Source of the DNA: Lachnospiraceae bacterium
GTDB lineage: Bacteria; Bacillota; Clostridia; Lachnospirales; Lachnospiraceae
Assembly (NCBI GenBank): GCA_021205225.1
Contig: JAJPXX010000124.1
Span: forward strand, 1 to 55,200
Direction of reading: 5' to 3'
Length of the DNA stretch: 55,200 bases
Under the pieces are notes generated by a model, which was given only the letters and a program-made list of their open reading frames with translations, was not told the origin of the DNA and made no database searches. Positions 24,217 through 33,125 of this stretch are shown here, one piece after another; the first letter of the stretch is position 1, and the number at the start of each line of letters is the position of its first letter. The position numbers and the translations under genes were made by a program.

Positions 24217-24999
24217 ATGCGTGTGAGACAGAGCGGAACAACATACTATTATCGCGATTATACGGATGATTTTGTGGAGAGCGCCTGCCAGAATAAAACA
24301 CTGCCGGAGAATTATCGCTGGATTCACAGGAATTTTTTTTACCGACTGATTTCTGTGGTGCTTTACTGTGTCATACTGGTATTTGCATTGATTTATGATA
24401 CATTTGTGCTGCATATTCGGGTGGAAAACCGGAAATCATTCAAATGTGCCAGGAAGACGGGCTGCTTTCTGTATGGAAATCACACGCAGCCCATGGGCGA
24501 TGTATTCGGTCCGGCGCTGTATTGTTTTCCCATGCGGATGAGCGCGGTTGCCAGCCCGTCGAACCTGGGGATTCCTCTGATAGGAAAGCTTCTTCCCATG
24601 CTGGGAGGTTTATTTATTCCGGACTCCCTGGGGCAGATGAAGAAGTTTATGGAAGCGGTTCAGTATCATGTGGAGAAAAAGCGCTGCATTGTCATTTATC
24701 CGGAAGCCCATGTCTGGCCGTGGTGTACGTTTATCCGGCCCTTTCAGGCTACGGCATTCCGTTTTCCGGTGCGATACAATGTGCCAGCCTATTGCATGAC
24801 GACAACTTACCAGCGCCGGAAGCATGGAAGGAAACCGAAAATCGTCGTTTATATAGATGGTCCGTTTTTTGCTGAACCGGGCAAGAATAAACGGGAACAG
24901 CAGATGGAGCTGCATGACAGGATTTATGCCTGTATGAAATCCCGCAGCCAGACAGGTACCTGTGAATATATTCGATATCTAAGGGAGACGGATTCATGA
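24217..24999 (+). CDS. PlsC-like acyltransferase
   Basis: A 260-residue protein with one membrane segment (LISVVLYCVILVFALIYDTF, about 44-63) and a glycerolipid acyltransferase core: GNHTQPMGD (H89, D95), then IPDSLGQMKKF and VIYPEAHVWPW. The usual HX4D box has one extra residue here (HX5D), so activity on the standard lysophosphatidate substrate is uncertain. GCGGAGGG sits only 2 nt before ATG 24217, so GTG 24223 (8 nt spacing) may be the true start. It overlaps the next gene as ATGA. With two GT8 glycosyltransferases and a second acyltransferase it suggests synthesis of an acylated glycolipid. Confidence 0.75.
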   Translation: MRVRQSGTTYYYRDYTDDFVESACQNKTLPENYRWIHRNFFYRLISVVLYCVILVFALIYDTFVLHIRVENRKSFKCARKTGCFLYGNHTQPMGDVFGPALYCFPMRMSAVASPSNLGIPLIGKLLPMLGGLFIPDSLGQMKKFMEAVQYHVEKKRCIVIYPEAHVWPWCTFIRPFQATAFRFPVRYNVPAYCMTTTYQRRKHGRKPKIVVYIDGPFFAEPGKNKREQQMELHDRIYACMKSRSQTGTCEYIRYLRETDS

Positions 25000-25823
25000 A
25001 TGTCCTGTATTGCGGAGATAAAAATATAGAGGATGGGCTGGTAATTTCTGTCCTGTCGTTGCAAAAATGCGTTTCCGAACCGCTGAATATTTATGTGATG
25101 ACCATGGATCTGAAGCTTAAGGCGGGTTCTGTTTTACCGGTTTCCCAGGAGACCATCCGTTATCTGGACAATCGTCTCAAAACGCAGAATGAAAAAAACT
25201 CTGTCGTCCGAATCGATGCCACGGAGCTGTTTCGTGCCGCGCCGCCGGTGGCGAATATGGAAACCCGCTTCACGCCCTGCTGTATGCTGCGCCTGTATGC
25301 GGATCAGGTACCACAGATGCCGGAGCGGATTCTGTATCTGGATAATGACGTGGTTTGCAGAAAGGATTTTGGCGCCTTTTATCACCAGGAACTGACAGAC
25401 TATGAGCTGGCCGGAGTGGCGGATTATTATGGGAAATGGTTTTTCCGGAAGAATCTGTTCCATATGGATTACATGAATTCCGGCGTCTTGCTGCTGAATC
25501 TGGCTGCCATTCGCCAGAGCGGGCTGTTTGCGCGCTGCCGCGCCTTTTGCAGTGAAAAAAAGATGTTTATGCCGGATCAGTCCGCTATCAATAAGCTGGC
25601 CGGGAGGAAAAAGCTTTGCAGCAGGGTTTATAATGAGCAGCGAAAGCTTCATGGAGATACGGTATTTCAGCATTTTACCACCAGCTTCCGCTTTTTCCCC
25701 TGGCTGCATACTCTGACAGTAAAGCCCTGGCAGGTTGCGCTGGTACATGAGAAGCTGAAGCTGCATGAATATGACGATATCCTGCAGGAATATACTGTTG
25801 TTATGGCAGAACTGAAAGGGTGA
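24996..25823 (+). CDS. GT8-family glycosyltransferase
   Basis: A 275-residue retaining glycosyltransferase of the GT8 type, using a nucleotide sugar and a metal ion. Visible are the N-terminal YCGDKNIEDGLVISVLSL, the DxD motif in ILYLDNDVV (D116, D118), MNSGVLLLNL and a late metal-binding His in ALVHEKLK. No signal peptide or membrane helix, so it is cytoplasmic or peripherally bound. It starts inside the previous gene's stop. The acceptor is unknown, possibly a lipid given the flanking acyltransferases. Confidence 0.85.
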   Translation: MNVLYCGDKNIEDGLVISVLSLQKCVSEPLNIYVMTMDLKLKAGSVLPVSQETIRYLDNRLKTQNEKNSVVRIDATELFRAAPPVANMETRFTPCCMLRLYADQVPQMPERILYLDNDVVCRKDFGAFYHQELTDYELAGVADYYGKWFFRKNLFHMDYMNSGVLLLNLAAIRQSGLFARCRAFCSEKKMFMPDQSAINKLAGRKKLCSRVYNEQRKLHGDTVFQHFTTSFRFFPWLHTLTVKPWQVALVHEKLKLHEYDDILQEYTVVMAELKG

Positions 25824-25830
25824 TTTTATT

Positions 25831-26811
25831 ATGGAAAAAACGGTAATTCCCATTTTCTTTACAACGGATGAAAGTTATGCTCCCTGGCTGGACTGCGCTA
25901 TCCGCTCGATGGAAGAAAACGCATCCGGCGCTTATCTGTATCGTATCATTGTCCTGCATCAGAATCTGACAGAAGAAAGCCAGAATAAGATTGCCTCTGG
26001 TGTGCGCGCGCCTTTTACTATCCGTTTTGTTCCTATGGAAGCGGAACTGGCAGGCATTACAGACCGGACTGAAAACCGCCTGCGCTGCGATTATTTTACA
26101 TTGACCATTTACTTCCGGCTGTTTATTGCCGACCGGTTTCCGGAATATGATAAGGGCATATATCTTGACAGTGACATTGTGGTACCCGGAGATATTTCTG
26201 AACTGTACCGGGTGGAATTGGGAGACAACATCATCGGGGCCTGTGCGGATCGCTCGATCACACCGGTTCCCGAACTTGTGGAATATGTGGAAAACGCGGT
26301 TGGCGTACCGATTGACCAGTATATTAATTCCGGTATTCTGCTGATGAATCTGAAAAAGATGCGTGAAGTAGGCTTTTGCGGCCATTTTCTCCGGCTGCTG
26401 CATACATTTCATTTTGATTGCCTCGCTCCCGACCAGGATTACATCAACGCGATGTGCAGTGGTAAGATTTCATACCTTGGCGAGGAGTGGGATGCCATGC
26501 CGCCGATGCGGGGAAAAGAAAACGAGGTACTACAGAAACCGAAGCTGATTCACTACAACCTGTTTCAGAAGCCCTGGTGCTATGACGAAATCCCATATGA
26601 GGAATATTTCTGGAATTATGCCGGAAAATCACCTTTTTATGCGGATATCGTGCGCTATAAGGAAAATTATCCGGAAGAGCAAAAGAAATCGGATCGTTCC
26701 TGCCTTGAGAATATGATTGCCAAAGGTCCCCTGGTGTGCCGCCAGGAGGTTACCTTCCGTAAGATGTTTGAAAAAGGGGAAAGCATACGTGTGTGTCCGC
26801 AGGCAGAATAA
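25831..26811 (+). CDS. GT8-family glycosyltransferase
   Basis: A 326-residue GT8 protein, 7 nt after the previous gene. The N-terminal IPIFFTTDESYAPWLDCAI is a classic GT8 opening; the DxD is GIYLDSDIV (D113, D115), then INSGILLMNLKKMRE and IHYNLFQKPW near the C terminus. It is longer than its neighbour, by a C-terminal helical tail of about 50 residues. Two different GT8 enzymes in a row suggest sequential addition of two sugars. Confidence 0.87.
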   Translation: MEKTVIPIFFTTDESYAPWLDCAIRSMEENASGAYLYRIIVLHQNLTEESQNKIASGVRAPFTIRFVPMEAELAGITDRTENRLRCDYFTLTIYFRLFIADRFPEYDKGIYLDSDIVVPGDISELYRVELGDNIIGACADRSITPVPELVEYVENAVGVPIDQYINSGILLMNLKKMREVGFCGHFLRLLHTFHFDCLAPDQDYINAMCSGKISYLGEEWDAMPPMRGKENEVLQKPKLIHYNLFQKPWCYDEIPYEEYFWNYAGKSPFYADIVRYKENYPEEQKKSDRSCLENMIAKGPLVCRQEVTFRKMFEKGESIRVCPQAE

Positions 26812-26865
26812 AGAGAAAAATTCATGTATGTAAATCGGTGAAAAAAGAGGAGAGACCATTCGCAA

Positions 26866-27723
26866 ATGTTAATTGGCGGAAACAAAGAAAAAGTGATTGC
26901 TAATATGAGGGCGGCTGCAGAGCGGGGCGACCTGAACTGCAAGGTGGAAACGGATGATCCGGTTTTGTCTCCGGAGGAGAGGGAGAAAATCGTTCGTCAT
27001 TATCTTGATAATTATAAAACCCTCGGTTATCGGTTCTGCAATGTCTGTGCAAGGGCTCTGACAGATACAGCTACCAGATGGCTGAATCGGGATACCAGAA
27101 TTGAGGGACTGGAAAATATAAAGGAGATTCATGGCGGCGCGATTGTTACCAGCAATCATTTCAGCCCTCTTGATAATACGGCTGTGAGGAAGGCGATGAA
27201 CCGGGCAGGCTATCGCCGGCTGTTTATCGTCAGTCAGGAGACGAATCTTGCCATGAAAGGGTGGATTGGCTTTCTGATGAACCATGAAGACATCATTCCG
27301 CTGGTGAATCATTCCGAGTATCTGCGCAAATATTTTGGTCCCATGATCCGGGAGCGGCTGAGGCATGGAGATGCCATTCTGATCTATCCGGAGCAGGAGA
27401 TGTGGTTTCACTACCGGAAACCCCGCCCGCCCAAACGGGGAGCCTATTATTACGCGGCGGTTAATCGGGTTCCGGTTATTTCCTGTTTTGTGGAGATCCG
27501 GGATTTGCCGGGCAAAGAAAATGAAGAATTTCACAAAACCCGATATGTGATGCACATTCTGAAACCGGTTTATCCGGATCCGGATAAAAGTGTCAGGGAG
27601 AACAGCCGGGAGATGATGCGGCAGGATTATCAGCAAAAGGCGGAGGCCTATGAGCATGCCTATGGAAAAAAGCTTACCTACGATTTTAAGACGGAGGATA
27701 TTGCGGGCTGGATTCCAGGCTGA
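26866..27723 (+). CDS. Lysophospholipid acyltransferase-like protein
   Basis: A 285-residue PlsC-superfamily protein with canonical motifs: SNHFSPLDN (H98-X4-D103), then FIVSQETNLAMKG, IYPEQEMW and VPVISCF. No clear membrane segment. The first 75 residues are a charged helical extension. AGAGGAGAG lies about 11 nt before the start. It closes the cluster that began at 24217, so the cluster has acyltransferases at both ends and glycosyltransferases between. Confidence 0.82.
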   Translation: MLIGGNKEKVIANMRAAAERGDLNCKVETDDPVLSPEEREKIVRHYLDNYKTLGYRFCNVCARALTDTATRWLNRDTRIEGLENIKEIHGGAIVTSNHFSPLDNTAVRKAMNRAGYRRLFIVSQETNLAMKGWIGFLMNHEDIIPLVNHSEYLRKYFGPMIRERLRHGDAILIYPEQEMWFHYRKPRPPKRGAYYYAAVNRVPVISCFVEIRDLPGKENEEFHKTRYVMHILKPVYPDPDKSVRENSREMMRQDYQQKAEAYEHAYGKKLTYDFKTEDIAGWIPG

Positions 27724-27749
27724 TGAAGAAAAAAGAAGCATTTGCACTC

Positions 27750-27778
27750 TTGAAGGAAAGAATAAAATCTGCTAGAAT
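27750..27778 (+). promoter_or_regulatory. Promoter of the MoxR-VWA operon
   Basis: TTGAAG (27750-27755), 17-nt spacer, TAGAAT (27773-27778). Confidence 0.7.
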
Positions 27779-27821
27779 AGGGAACGAAGATGAAATGACA
27801 GACGGTTCAGACAGAATCAGC

Positions 27822-27856
27822 GGGCACTCCCGGAGACAGTCCGGAGGTGCCCTTTT
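27822..27856 (+). terminator. Leader hairpin with short T-run (attenuator-like)
   Basis: GGGCAC, 2 nt, CCGGA, 5-nt loop, TCCGG, 2-nt bulge, GTGCCC, TTTT. It lies between the promoter at 27750 and the gene at 27927, so if that promoter is real the hairpin sits in the leader and may attenuate. It might instead terminate the upstream operon. Confidence 0.65.
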
Positions 27857-27926
27857 CATACTCTGCGGCGGCTTTTGACTGACATTCAGGCAGAAGAAGC
27901 GGGAATAAAAAAAGAAGGAATAAGAG

Positions 27927-28847
27927 ATGGACAGGTTTTTTCAGGCATTACGCGATCAGGGTGTAAACGCTGCGCTTTTGGATGAGATTCTGGCGTTTCG
28001 CACACGCTATCCGGTGGAGGAGAAGCTGCGGGCGCGCCTGACGGCTCCGGCTTTGCCGTATTATGGGCGGGAAACATTTGAAATGGCGGCATCGGCGCTT
28101 ATTCAGGGGGAGAACATTTTGCTGACAGGTACGAAAGCGACGGGAAAGAATGTCCTTGCGGAGAACCTGGCGTGGATGTTTGGCAGGCCGTCCTGGAATA
28201 TTTCCTTTCATGTGAATATGGACAGCAGCGCGCTGATTGGGACAGATACGTTTCGAAACAATGAGGTGCAGCTGCGGACCGGCCCGGTATATGACTGCGC
28301 GGCAGGCGGAGGCTTTGGCATTTTTGATGAGATCAATATGGCGAAAAACGATGCAGTTTCCGTCCTCCATGCGACGCTGGATTACCGCCGCATCCTGGAT
28401 GTCCCAGGCTATGAGAAGCTCCGGCTCCACGACGCGACCCGGTTTATCGGGACGATGAATTATGGGTATGCGGGCACAAGGGAGCTGAATGAAGCTCTGG
28501 TGTCGCGCTTTCTGGTAATTGAAATGCCGCCGGTGACGGAGGATGCGCTGCACTATGTTCTGACGGAGCTGTTTCCGGATTTTACGCCGGAGGGCCTGCG
28601 GCAGATTTGCGGCCTGTTTCTTGATTTGCAGACGAAGGCGGGCAATAGTGAGATTTCTACGAAGCCGCTCGATCTGCGGGGGCTGATCGGCGCCTTAAAG
28701 ACCATACGCGCGGGACTTTCCCCCCGGCTCGCGGTGCGGATGGGGATAGTGAACAAGAACTTTGACCCATTTGAACGGGAGCTGGTGGAGGATATCGTGA
28801 TGACGAGGATTCCGGAGGGCTGGACGCCGGGGGATATATTTTTATGA
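27927..28847 (+). CDS. MoxR-family AAA ATPase
   Basis: A 306-residue AAA+ ATPase of the MoxR type. Walker A is GTKATGKN (68-75), Walker B GIFDEINM (131-138), sensor 1 IGTMNYG, and an arginine-finger-like ALVSRFLVIE follows. MoxR ATPases work with a von Willebrand A partner as chaperone-like remodelers, often in metal insertion or complex assembly. The partner is directly downstream with a 4-nt overlap. Walker A ends in Asn instead of Thr/Ser (GKN), a small deviation also seen in some MoxR proteins. Confidence 0.88.
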   Translation: MDRFFQALRDQGVNAALLDEILAFRTRYPVEEKLRARLTAPALPYYGRETFEMAASALIQGENILLTGTKATGKNVLAENLAWMFGRPSWNISFHVNMDSSALIGTDTFRNNEVQLRTGPVYDCAAGGGFGIFDEINMAKNDAVSVLHATLDYRRILDVPGYEKLRLHDATRFIGTMNYGYAGTRELNEALVSRFLVIEMPPVTEDALHYVLTELFPDFTPEGLRQICGLFLDLQTKAGNSEISTKPLDLRGLIGALKTIRAGLSPRLAVRMGIVNKNFDPFERELVEDIVMTRIPEGWTPGDIFL

Positions 28848-30664
28848 CATACGATGGCTTTAGCGGCGGATACTTTCCCGGCGAAGAAGCCGAAAACCGC
28901 CTCCGCAACCTGATGTGGACCATCAGCGGCGATTATGCGCTGGATACAAAGCTGGATGTGGAATCCTACGAGAAGTCAAAATACATCTCTTTGTATGAAG
29001 CGGTAAAACAGGGAGCGTTCGCGCGTTTTTATGATAAAAATGCATTTGCGCTTTATCTCGTGAAAAAGGTGTACTGCGGAGCCGAGGAACGTCCGCTGAC
29101 GGAGCTGGCGCAGCTTTGTGTGGACGCGGCTTCGTACCGGCGTATTGCCGAAGAACGTCCGGGCGTGCCGGAATTGCGTAACAGGGCGTTCTCTGATCTT
29201 CTGGAGCACTCCTTTCACCGGATGAGCGCCACGCTTCCGGGACGGATTAAGATTGCGTTTATGAAAAACAGCCTTTACGGAGATGAGGGCGGGGAGAAGC
29301 AGGTGCGGGAGAGTGTGCGGCAGATTCTGAAATTGGAGACCGGGCAGCTTATGAACGAGGATGGTAATGCTGCAACGACCATGGACATCATCCGCACGGT
29401 CGACGCTCTTTATAATTCTCTGATTGACAAGGGCTTTGCGCGCAGGCACGGCAGTCTGGAACAGGTGCTCTCTGTAACGCTGGAGGAACTCAAAGAGTTT
29501 GACTGGGGCGATTTTCTGCAGGAGGAGATTTCCGAGGATGCTCTGGATCAGTATTTCAATCAGATGAATCAGGCGGTCACGACTTTGCAGGAGGAGGCGG
29601 ATGAGGAGCCGGAAGAACCGAAACAGGCGAAAAGGCGCGTGGTTGTGATTGATGAAAAGGCTGCCGCGAAAATGTATTCGTATATGGAACTGAACTTTGG
29701 CCGCTCCTATCTGGCGAAGCGGGAGCAGGAACAGAAGAACCTGCGGCTCTGCCGGGGGGCTCACGCAGACTGCAGTCTGTATTTCACAGAGGGAATTCTG
29801 GAAAATCCTGTGCTGAAAAATGCGCAGTATGTCAACGCCCGGCGGTATGCGGAGAAAAATAAGGTTCATTTTCAGAACAACCGGAACCGGATCGCGCGGA
29901 ATGTAGAGCAGCTTTCCGAAGAACTGAGACGATCCCTGAACCGCCGCAGCGAGCCGGAGCAGCAGGCAGCATATGCGGGGAGGATTGTGCCGCGCCTTTT
30001 GTGGAAGGTCGGACGGATGGAAACGCCGGGGAGACTGTTTGAAAAGACGCTGCGCCGCAGTAATTCTGATTTTGCGGTGGATATTTTGATAGACGCGAGC
30101 GGGTCGCAGCGCGACCGGCAGAGCGATGTGGCGCTGCAGGCTTATATTTTGGCGGAGGCGCTTGCCGCCAATCATATTCCGCTGCAGATTACCAGCTTTT
30201 GTACATTCTGGGACTATACGGTTTTGCAGCGTTTTCGTGAATATGACGCGCCGAGGGAGGAAAACCGGCGGCTTTTGAATTATGTAACTTCATCCAATAA
30301 CCGGGATGGGCTGGCAGTCCGTGCAGTGGGAGATTCTCTGTTACAGCGCGGGGAGGAAGGGAAAATCCTGATTGTATTGAGCGACGGCAAGCCCAACGAT
30401 ATTATTGTCAACCGCCCCAATAGCCGCAATCCTCGCCCCTATTACGGGGAGTATGCGGTGCGGGACACCGCGTACGAGGTGAGAAAGCTGCGGAGCCTGG
30501 GCGTCTGCGTGCTTGGCGTATTCACCGGAAAGGAGACGGAGCTGATGGCCGAGAAAAAGATTTTCGGTAAGGATTTTACCTATATCCGTGATATCTCAGG
30601 CTTCGCGCGGGTTGTGGCGCGGTATCTCCGGCGGCTTCTGGAAGAGGATGGAGCGAATTTCTGA
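28844..30664 (+). CDS. VWA-domain protein, MoxR partner (CobT-like)
   Basis: A 606-residue protein with a C-terminal von Willebrand A domain: MIDAS motif DASGS near residue 415 (in FAVDILIDASGSQ), then a conserved Thr/Ser region (ITSFCTFWDY) and VLSDGKPND. The N-terminal 400 residues are mostly helical, with a very acidic stretch around 240-260 (EEADEEPEEP). The start overlaps the MoxR stop as ATGA. The pair resembles CobS/CobT and NorQ/NorD arrangements, which activate metalloenzymes. No client enzyme is evident nearby. Confidence 0.85.
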   Translation: MTYDGFSGGYFPGEEAENRLRNLMWTISGDYALDTKLDVESYEKSKYISLYEAVKQGAFARFYDKNAFALYLVKKVYCGAEERPLTELAQLCVDAASYRRIAEERPGVPELRNRAFSDLLEHSFHRMSATLPGRIKIAFMKNSLYGDEGGEKQVRESVRQILKLETGQLMNEDGNAATTMDIIRTVDALYNSLIDKGFARRHGSLEQVLSVTLEELKEFDWGDFLQEEISEDALDQYFNQMNQAVTTLQEEADEEPEEPKQAKRRVVVIDEKAAAKMYSYMELNFGRSYLAKREQEQKNLRLCRGAHADCSLYFTEGILENPVLKNAQYVNARRYAEKNKVHFQNNRNRIARNVEQLSEELRRSLNRRSEPEQQAAYAGRIVPRLLWKVGRMETPGRLFEKTLRRSNSDFAVDILIDASGSQRDRQSDVALQAYILAEALAANHIPLQITSFCTFWDYTVLQRFREYDAPREENRRLLNYVTSSNNRDGLAVRAVGDSLLQRGEEGKILIVLSDGKPNDIIVNRPNSRNPRPYYGEYAVRDTAYEVRKLRSLGVCVLGVFTGKETELMAEKKIFGKDFTYIRDISGFARVVARYLRRLLEEDGANF

Positions 30665-30767
30665 GGACGGTTCTATATACCGGCCGCGCATTTGCTGTGC
30701 GGCTGAGGCAAAAAACATTTCGGTAGTCATGTTGAAGATGGAATGAAAAAAGTTTTTCATAAATGTA

Positions 30768-30796
30768 TTTTCATTGGGGACAGAAGTGTGTATAAT
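30768..30796 (+). promoter_or_regulatory. Promoter of the Mrp ATPase gene
   Basis: TTTTCA (30768-30773), 17 nt, perfect -10 TATAAT (30791-30796). The weak -35 is partly offset by the good -10. Confidence 0.65.
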
Positions 30797-30858
30797 AGCT
30801 AACAGTCACGTCTTTTTGGCTGAATGGAATGAAAATGAAAAATCAGGAGGAATGAAAA

Positions 30859-31716
30859 ATGGCGGATGCAACATGCAGCAGCGCAGCGAGCTGCGACAGG
30901 GAAAGCTGCGAGGGCTGCCCGAGCGCAAACGGCGGACAGCCGCAGAGCATGCAGGAGGAGATGAATCCTTATTCGGATATTAAACATGTGATCGGTGTGG
31001 TCAGCGGAAAGGGTGGCGTGGGAAAATCCATGGTGACTGCTTCCCTGGCGAACCTGCTTGCGTCAAAGGGATACCGGGTCGGCATCATGGACGCGGATAT
31101 TACGGGACCGTCCATTCCGCGGATGTACGGGATGACCGGTCTGGCGGAGGCGGATGATCAGGGCATCTATCCGCGGCTGACGGATAATGACATTAAAGTG
31201 ATTTCAATTAATCTTTTGCTGCCGAATCCGGAGGATCCGGTGATCTGGCGCGGACCAATCCTGGCCGGCCTGGTAAAACAATTCTGGCATGATGTGATCT
31301 GGGGCGAGCTGGATTATCTGCTCGTAGATATGCCTCCGGGAACCGGAGATGTACCGCTGACGGTATTTCAGTCTCTCCCGGTGGATGGCATTTTTGTCGT
31401 GACGACGCCGCAGGATCTGGTGAAAATGATTGTCAAAAAGGCTTACAACATGGCGGAGACGATGCACATTCCGGTGCTGGGACTGATTGAGAATTACAGC
31501 TATCTTGTCTGTCCGGATTGCGGAAAAGAGATTCCGGTATTTGGAAAGAGCAAGATTCAGGAGGTCGCTGATGAGATGGGGATTTTAGTTGCGGGGAAGA
31601 TGCCGATTGATCCGAAGCTGAATGAACTCACGGAAGCGGGTGCGTTCGCACAGGCGGAGAACCCATATCTGGAAGCAGCGTATGCGGCACTGCAGATTTT
31701 GAGCGTCAGGGACTGA
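30859..31716 (+). CDS. Mrp/NBP35-family iron-sulfur carrier ATPase
   Basis: A 285-residue P-loop protein with deviant Walker A GKGGVGKS (50-57), then GIMDADITGPSIPRM and the switch VDMPPGTGD. The N terminus has four cysteines (C6, C12, C17, C20), like the N-terminal cluster site of NBP35, and the C-terminal CPDCGKE provides the CxxC that holds the bridging cluster in dimers. The family binds and transfers [4Fe-4S] clusters to apoproteins in the cytoplasm. The start follows CAGGAGGA. Monocistronic with its own promoter. Confidence 0.92.
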   Translation: MADATCSSAASCDRESCEGCPSANGGQPQSMQEEMNPYSDIKHVIGVVSGKGGVGKSMVTASLANLLASKGYRVGIMDADITGPSIPRMYGMTGLAEADDQGIYPRLTDNDIKVISINLLLPNPEDPVIWRGPILAGLVKQFWHDVIWGELDYLLVDMPPGTGDVPLTVFQSLPVDGIFVVTTPQDLVKMIVKKAYNMAETMHIPVLGLIENYSYLVCPDCGKEIPVFGKSKIQEVADEMGILVAGKMPIDPKLNELTEAGAFAQAENPYLEAAYAALQILSVRD

Positions 31717-31788
31717 CAGGGAAGCCGGTGTTACTGGTCGTTGCTGGTCACACATTGGGTTACTGTTTGCGGCAGAGCATGAATCAGC

Positions 31789-31817
31789 TTGACAAGGTAT
31801 AGTCCGCGTGCTATAGT
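31789..31817 (+). promoter_or_regulatory. Promoter of the lysine operon
   Basis: TTGACA (31789-31794), 17-nt spacer, TATAGT (31812-31817), about 120 nt upstream of the riboswitch aptamer. Confidence 0.85.
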
Positions 31818-31936
31818 AGGAAATCAGATAGGCATCGGTTTGGGAGCGGAATATAACAGAATACAGGCAGCTGAGCGAAAGCAGCAGCCATTCCATGGTG
31901 TTTTATATATACGTTTTGTGAACCGGAAAATCAATA

Positions 31937-32103
31937 GATAGAGGTCGCGTACTTCATGAGTATGCCATTCGATGCGGTCAGGCGCAGGAGAAGATGGCCA
32001 AAAGGGAAGCACGCCGAAGAAAGGCAGCCGCCTGAGACTGTTTTTCTGGGCATATGGTGAAGAACCATATGACTGTCATCGCCGGGCGATGGAGAGCTAT
32101 CTG
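31937..32103 (+). ncRNA. Lysine riboswitch (L box)
   Basis: Conserved L-box blocks appear in order: GATAGAGGTCGCG, CTTCATGAGTATGCC, AGAAGATGG, GGGAAGCACGCCGAAG, GACTGTCA and GGAGAGCTATC. GATAG at the start pairs with CTATC at the end (P1). It precedes dapA-dapB-lysC, the expected target. When lysine binds, the downstream terminator should form. A reading frame for DapA extends back through this region but is not coding. Confidence 0.93.
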
Positions 32104-32125
32104 AAGAATCGTTTACGTTTTCTTT

Positions 32126-32149
32126 GGGGACTGCTCGGCAGTCCCTTTC
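32126..32149 (+). terminator. Riboswitch expression-platform terminator
   Basis: GGGACTGC (32127-32134), TCG loop, GCAGTCCC (32138-32145), followed by TTTC. The stem is strong but the T-run is short. It lies 25 nt before the dapA start. Confidence 0.8.
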
Positions 32150-32169
32150 ATTATGTAAGGAGGTATCTT

Positions 32170-33054
32170 ATGTCTATTTTTAAAGGGGCCGGCGTTGCGA
32201 TTGTCACGCCAATGCATGAGGATGGTACTGTAAACTATGAAAAGATGGGCGAACTGATTGAGATGCAGATTGCGGGCGGTACGGATGCGATTATTGTCTG
32301 CGGAACGACGGGCGAATCTTCGACGCTTTCCCATGAGGAGCATCTGGATGTGATTCGTTATACCATTGAAAAGACGGCAAAGAGAATCCCGGTTATCGCC
32401 GGTACCGGTTCTAACTCGACGGAGACGGCGATTTATCTTTCCACGGAAGCGGAAAAAATGGGCGCGGACGGCCTGCTGCTGGTGAGCCCTTATTATAATA
32501 AGGCGACACAGAATGGCCTGAAAAAGCATTACTCTCAGATTGCTGCCTCTGTGTCTCTGCCGATCATTCTTTACAATGTGCCGAGCCGTACAGGCTGCAA
32601 TATCCTGCCAGAGACAGTTGTGTGGCTGGCAAAGAATGTGGAAAACATTGTCGGAGTGAAAGAAGCTTCAGCGAACATTGAACAGATTGCAAAGCTGATG
32701 AGTATCGCCGGGGGAGAGGTTGACCTGTATTCAGGCAATGACGCGGAGATCGTTCCGATCATGGCGCTCGGCGGAGTCGGCGTGATTTCCGTATTGTCCA
32801 ATATTGCGCCGCGCCAGACGCATGAGATTGCCGCGGCGTTCTTAGAGGGCGATGTGAAGAAGAGCTGCGCGCTGCAGCTTGAAGCGATCGAGCTGATTGA
32901 GGCTCTGTTCTGTGAAGTCAATCCGATTCCGGTCAAGAAAGCCCTGAATCTGATGGGCATGGAGGCTGGTCCGCTGCGCGCGCCGCTCTTTGAGATGGAA
33001 GAGGTAAACGCCGCGCGGCTTGAAAAGGCGATGAAGAATTACGGCCTTTTGTAA
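32170..33054 (+). CDS. dapA: 4-hydroxy-tetrahydrodipicolinate synthase
   Basis: A 294-residue TIM-barrel enzyme condensing pyruvate with aspartate semialdehyde, the first step dedicated to lysine and diaminopimelate. The Schiff-base lysine is K164 in VGVKEAS, Y135 lies in LYNVPSRTG, and the substrate loop is CGTTGESSTLS (44-54). The start at 32170 has AAGGAGG upstream and follows the riboswitch terminator. It is first in the operon with dapB and lysC. Confidence 0.97.
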   Translation: MSIFKGAGVAIVTPMHEDGTVNYEKMGELIEMQIAGGTDAIIVCGTTGESSTLSHEEHLDVIRYTIEKTAKRIPVIAGTGSNSTETAIYLSTEAEKMGADGLLLVSPYYNKATQNGLKKHYSQIAASVSLPIILYNVPSRTGCNILPETVVWLAKNVENIVGVKEASANIEQIAKLMSIAGGEVDLYSGNDAEIVPIMALGGVGVISVLSNIAPRQTHEIAAAFLEGDVKKSCALQLEAIELIEALFCEVNPIPVKKALNLMGMEAGPLRAPLFEMEEVNAARLEKAMKNYGLL

Positions 33055-33125
33055 TCATATTACAGAATAAGAAAACAATGTAAGGATAACGGCACCTGAC
33101 AGAGAAAGAATAAGAGGATTCAAAA

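Noticed and set aside
31972..32169. In-frame N-terminal extension of DapA
   Set aside because: It lies within the lysine riboswitch and its terminator; the start at 32170 has the ribosome binding site.
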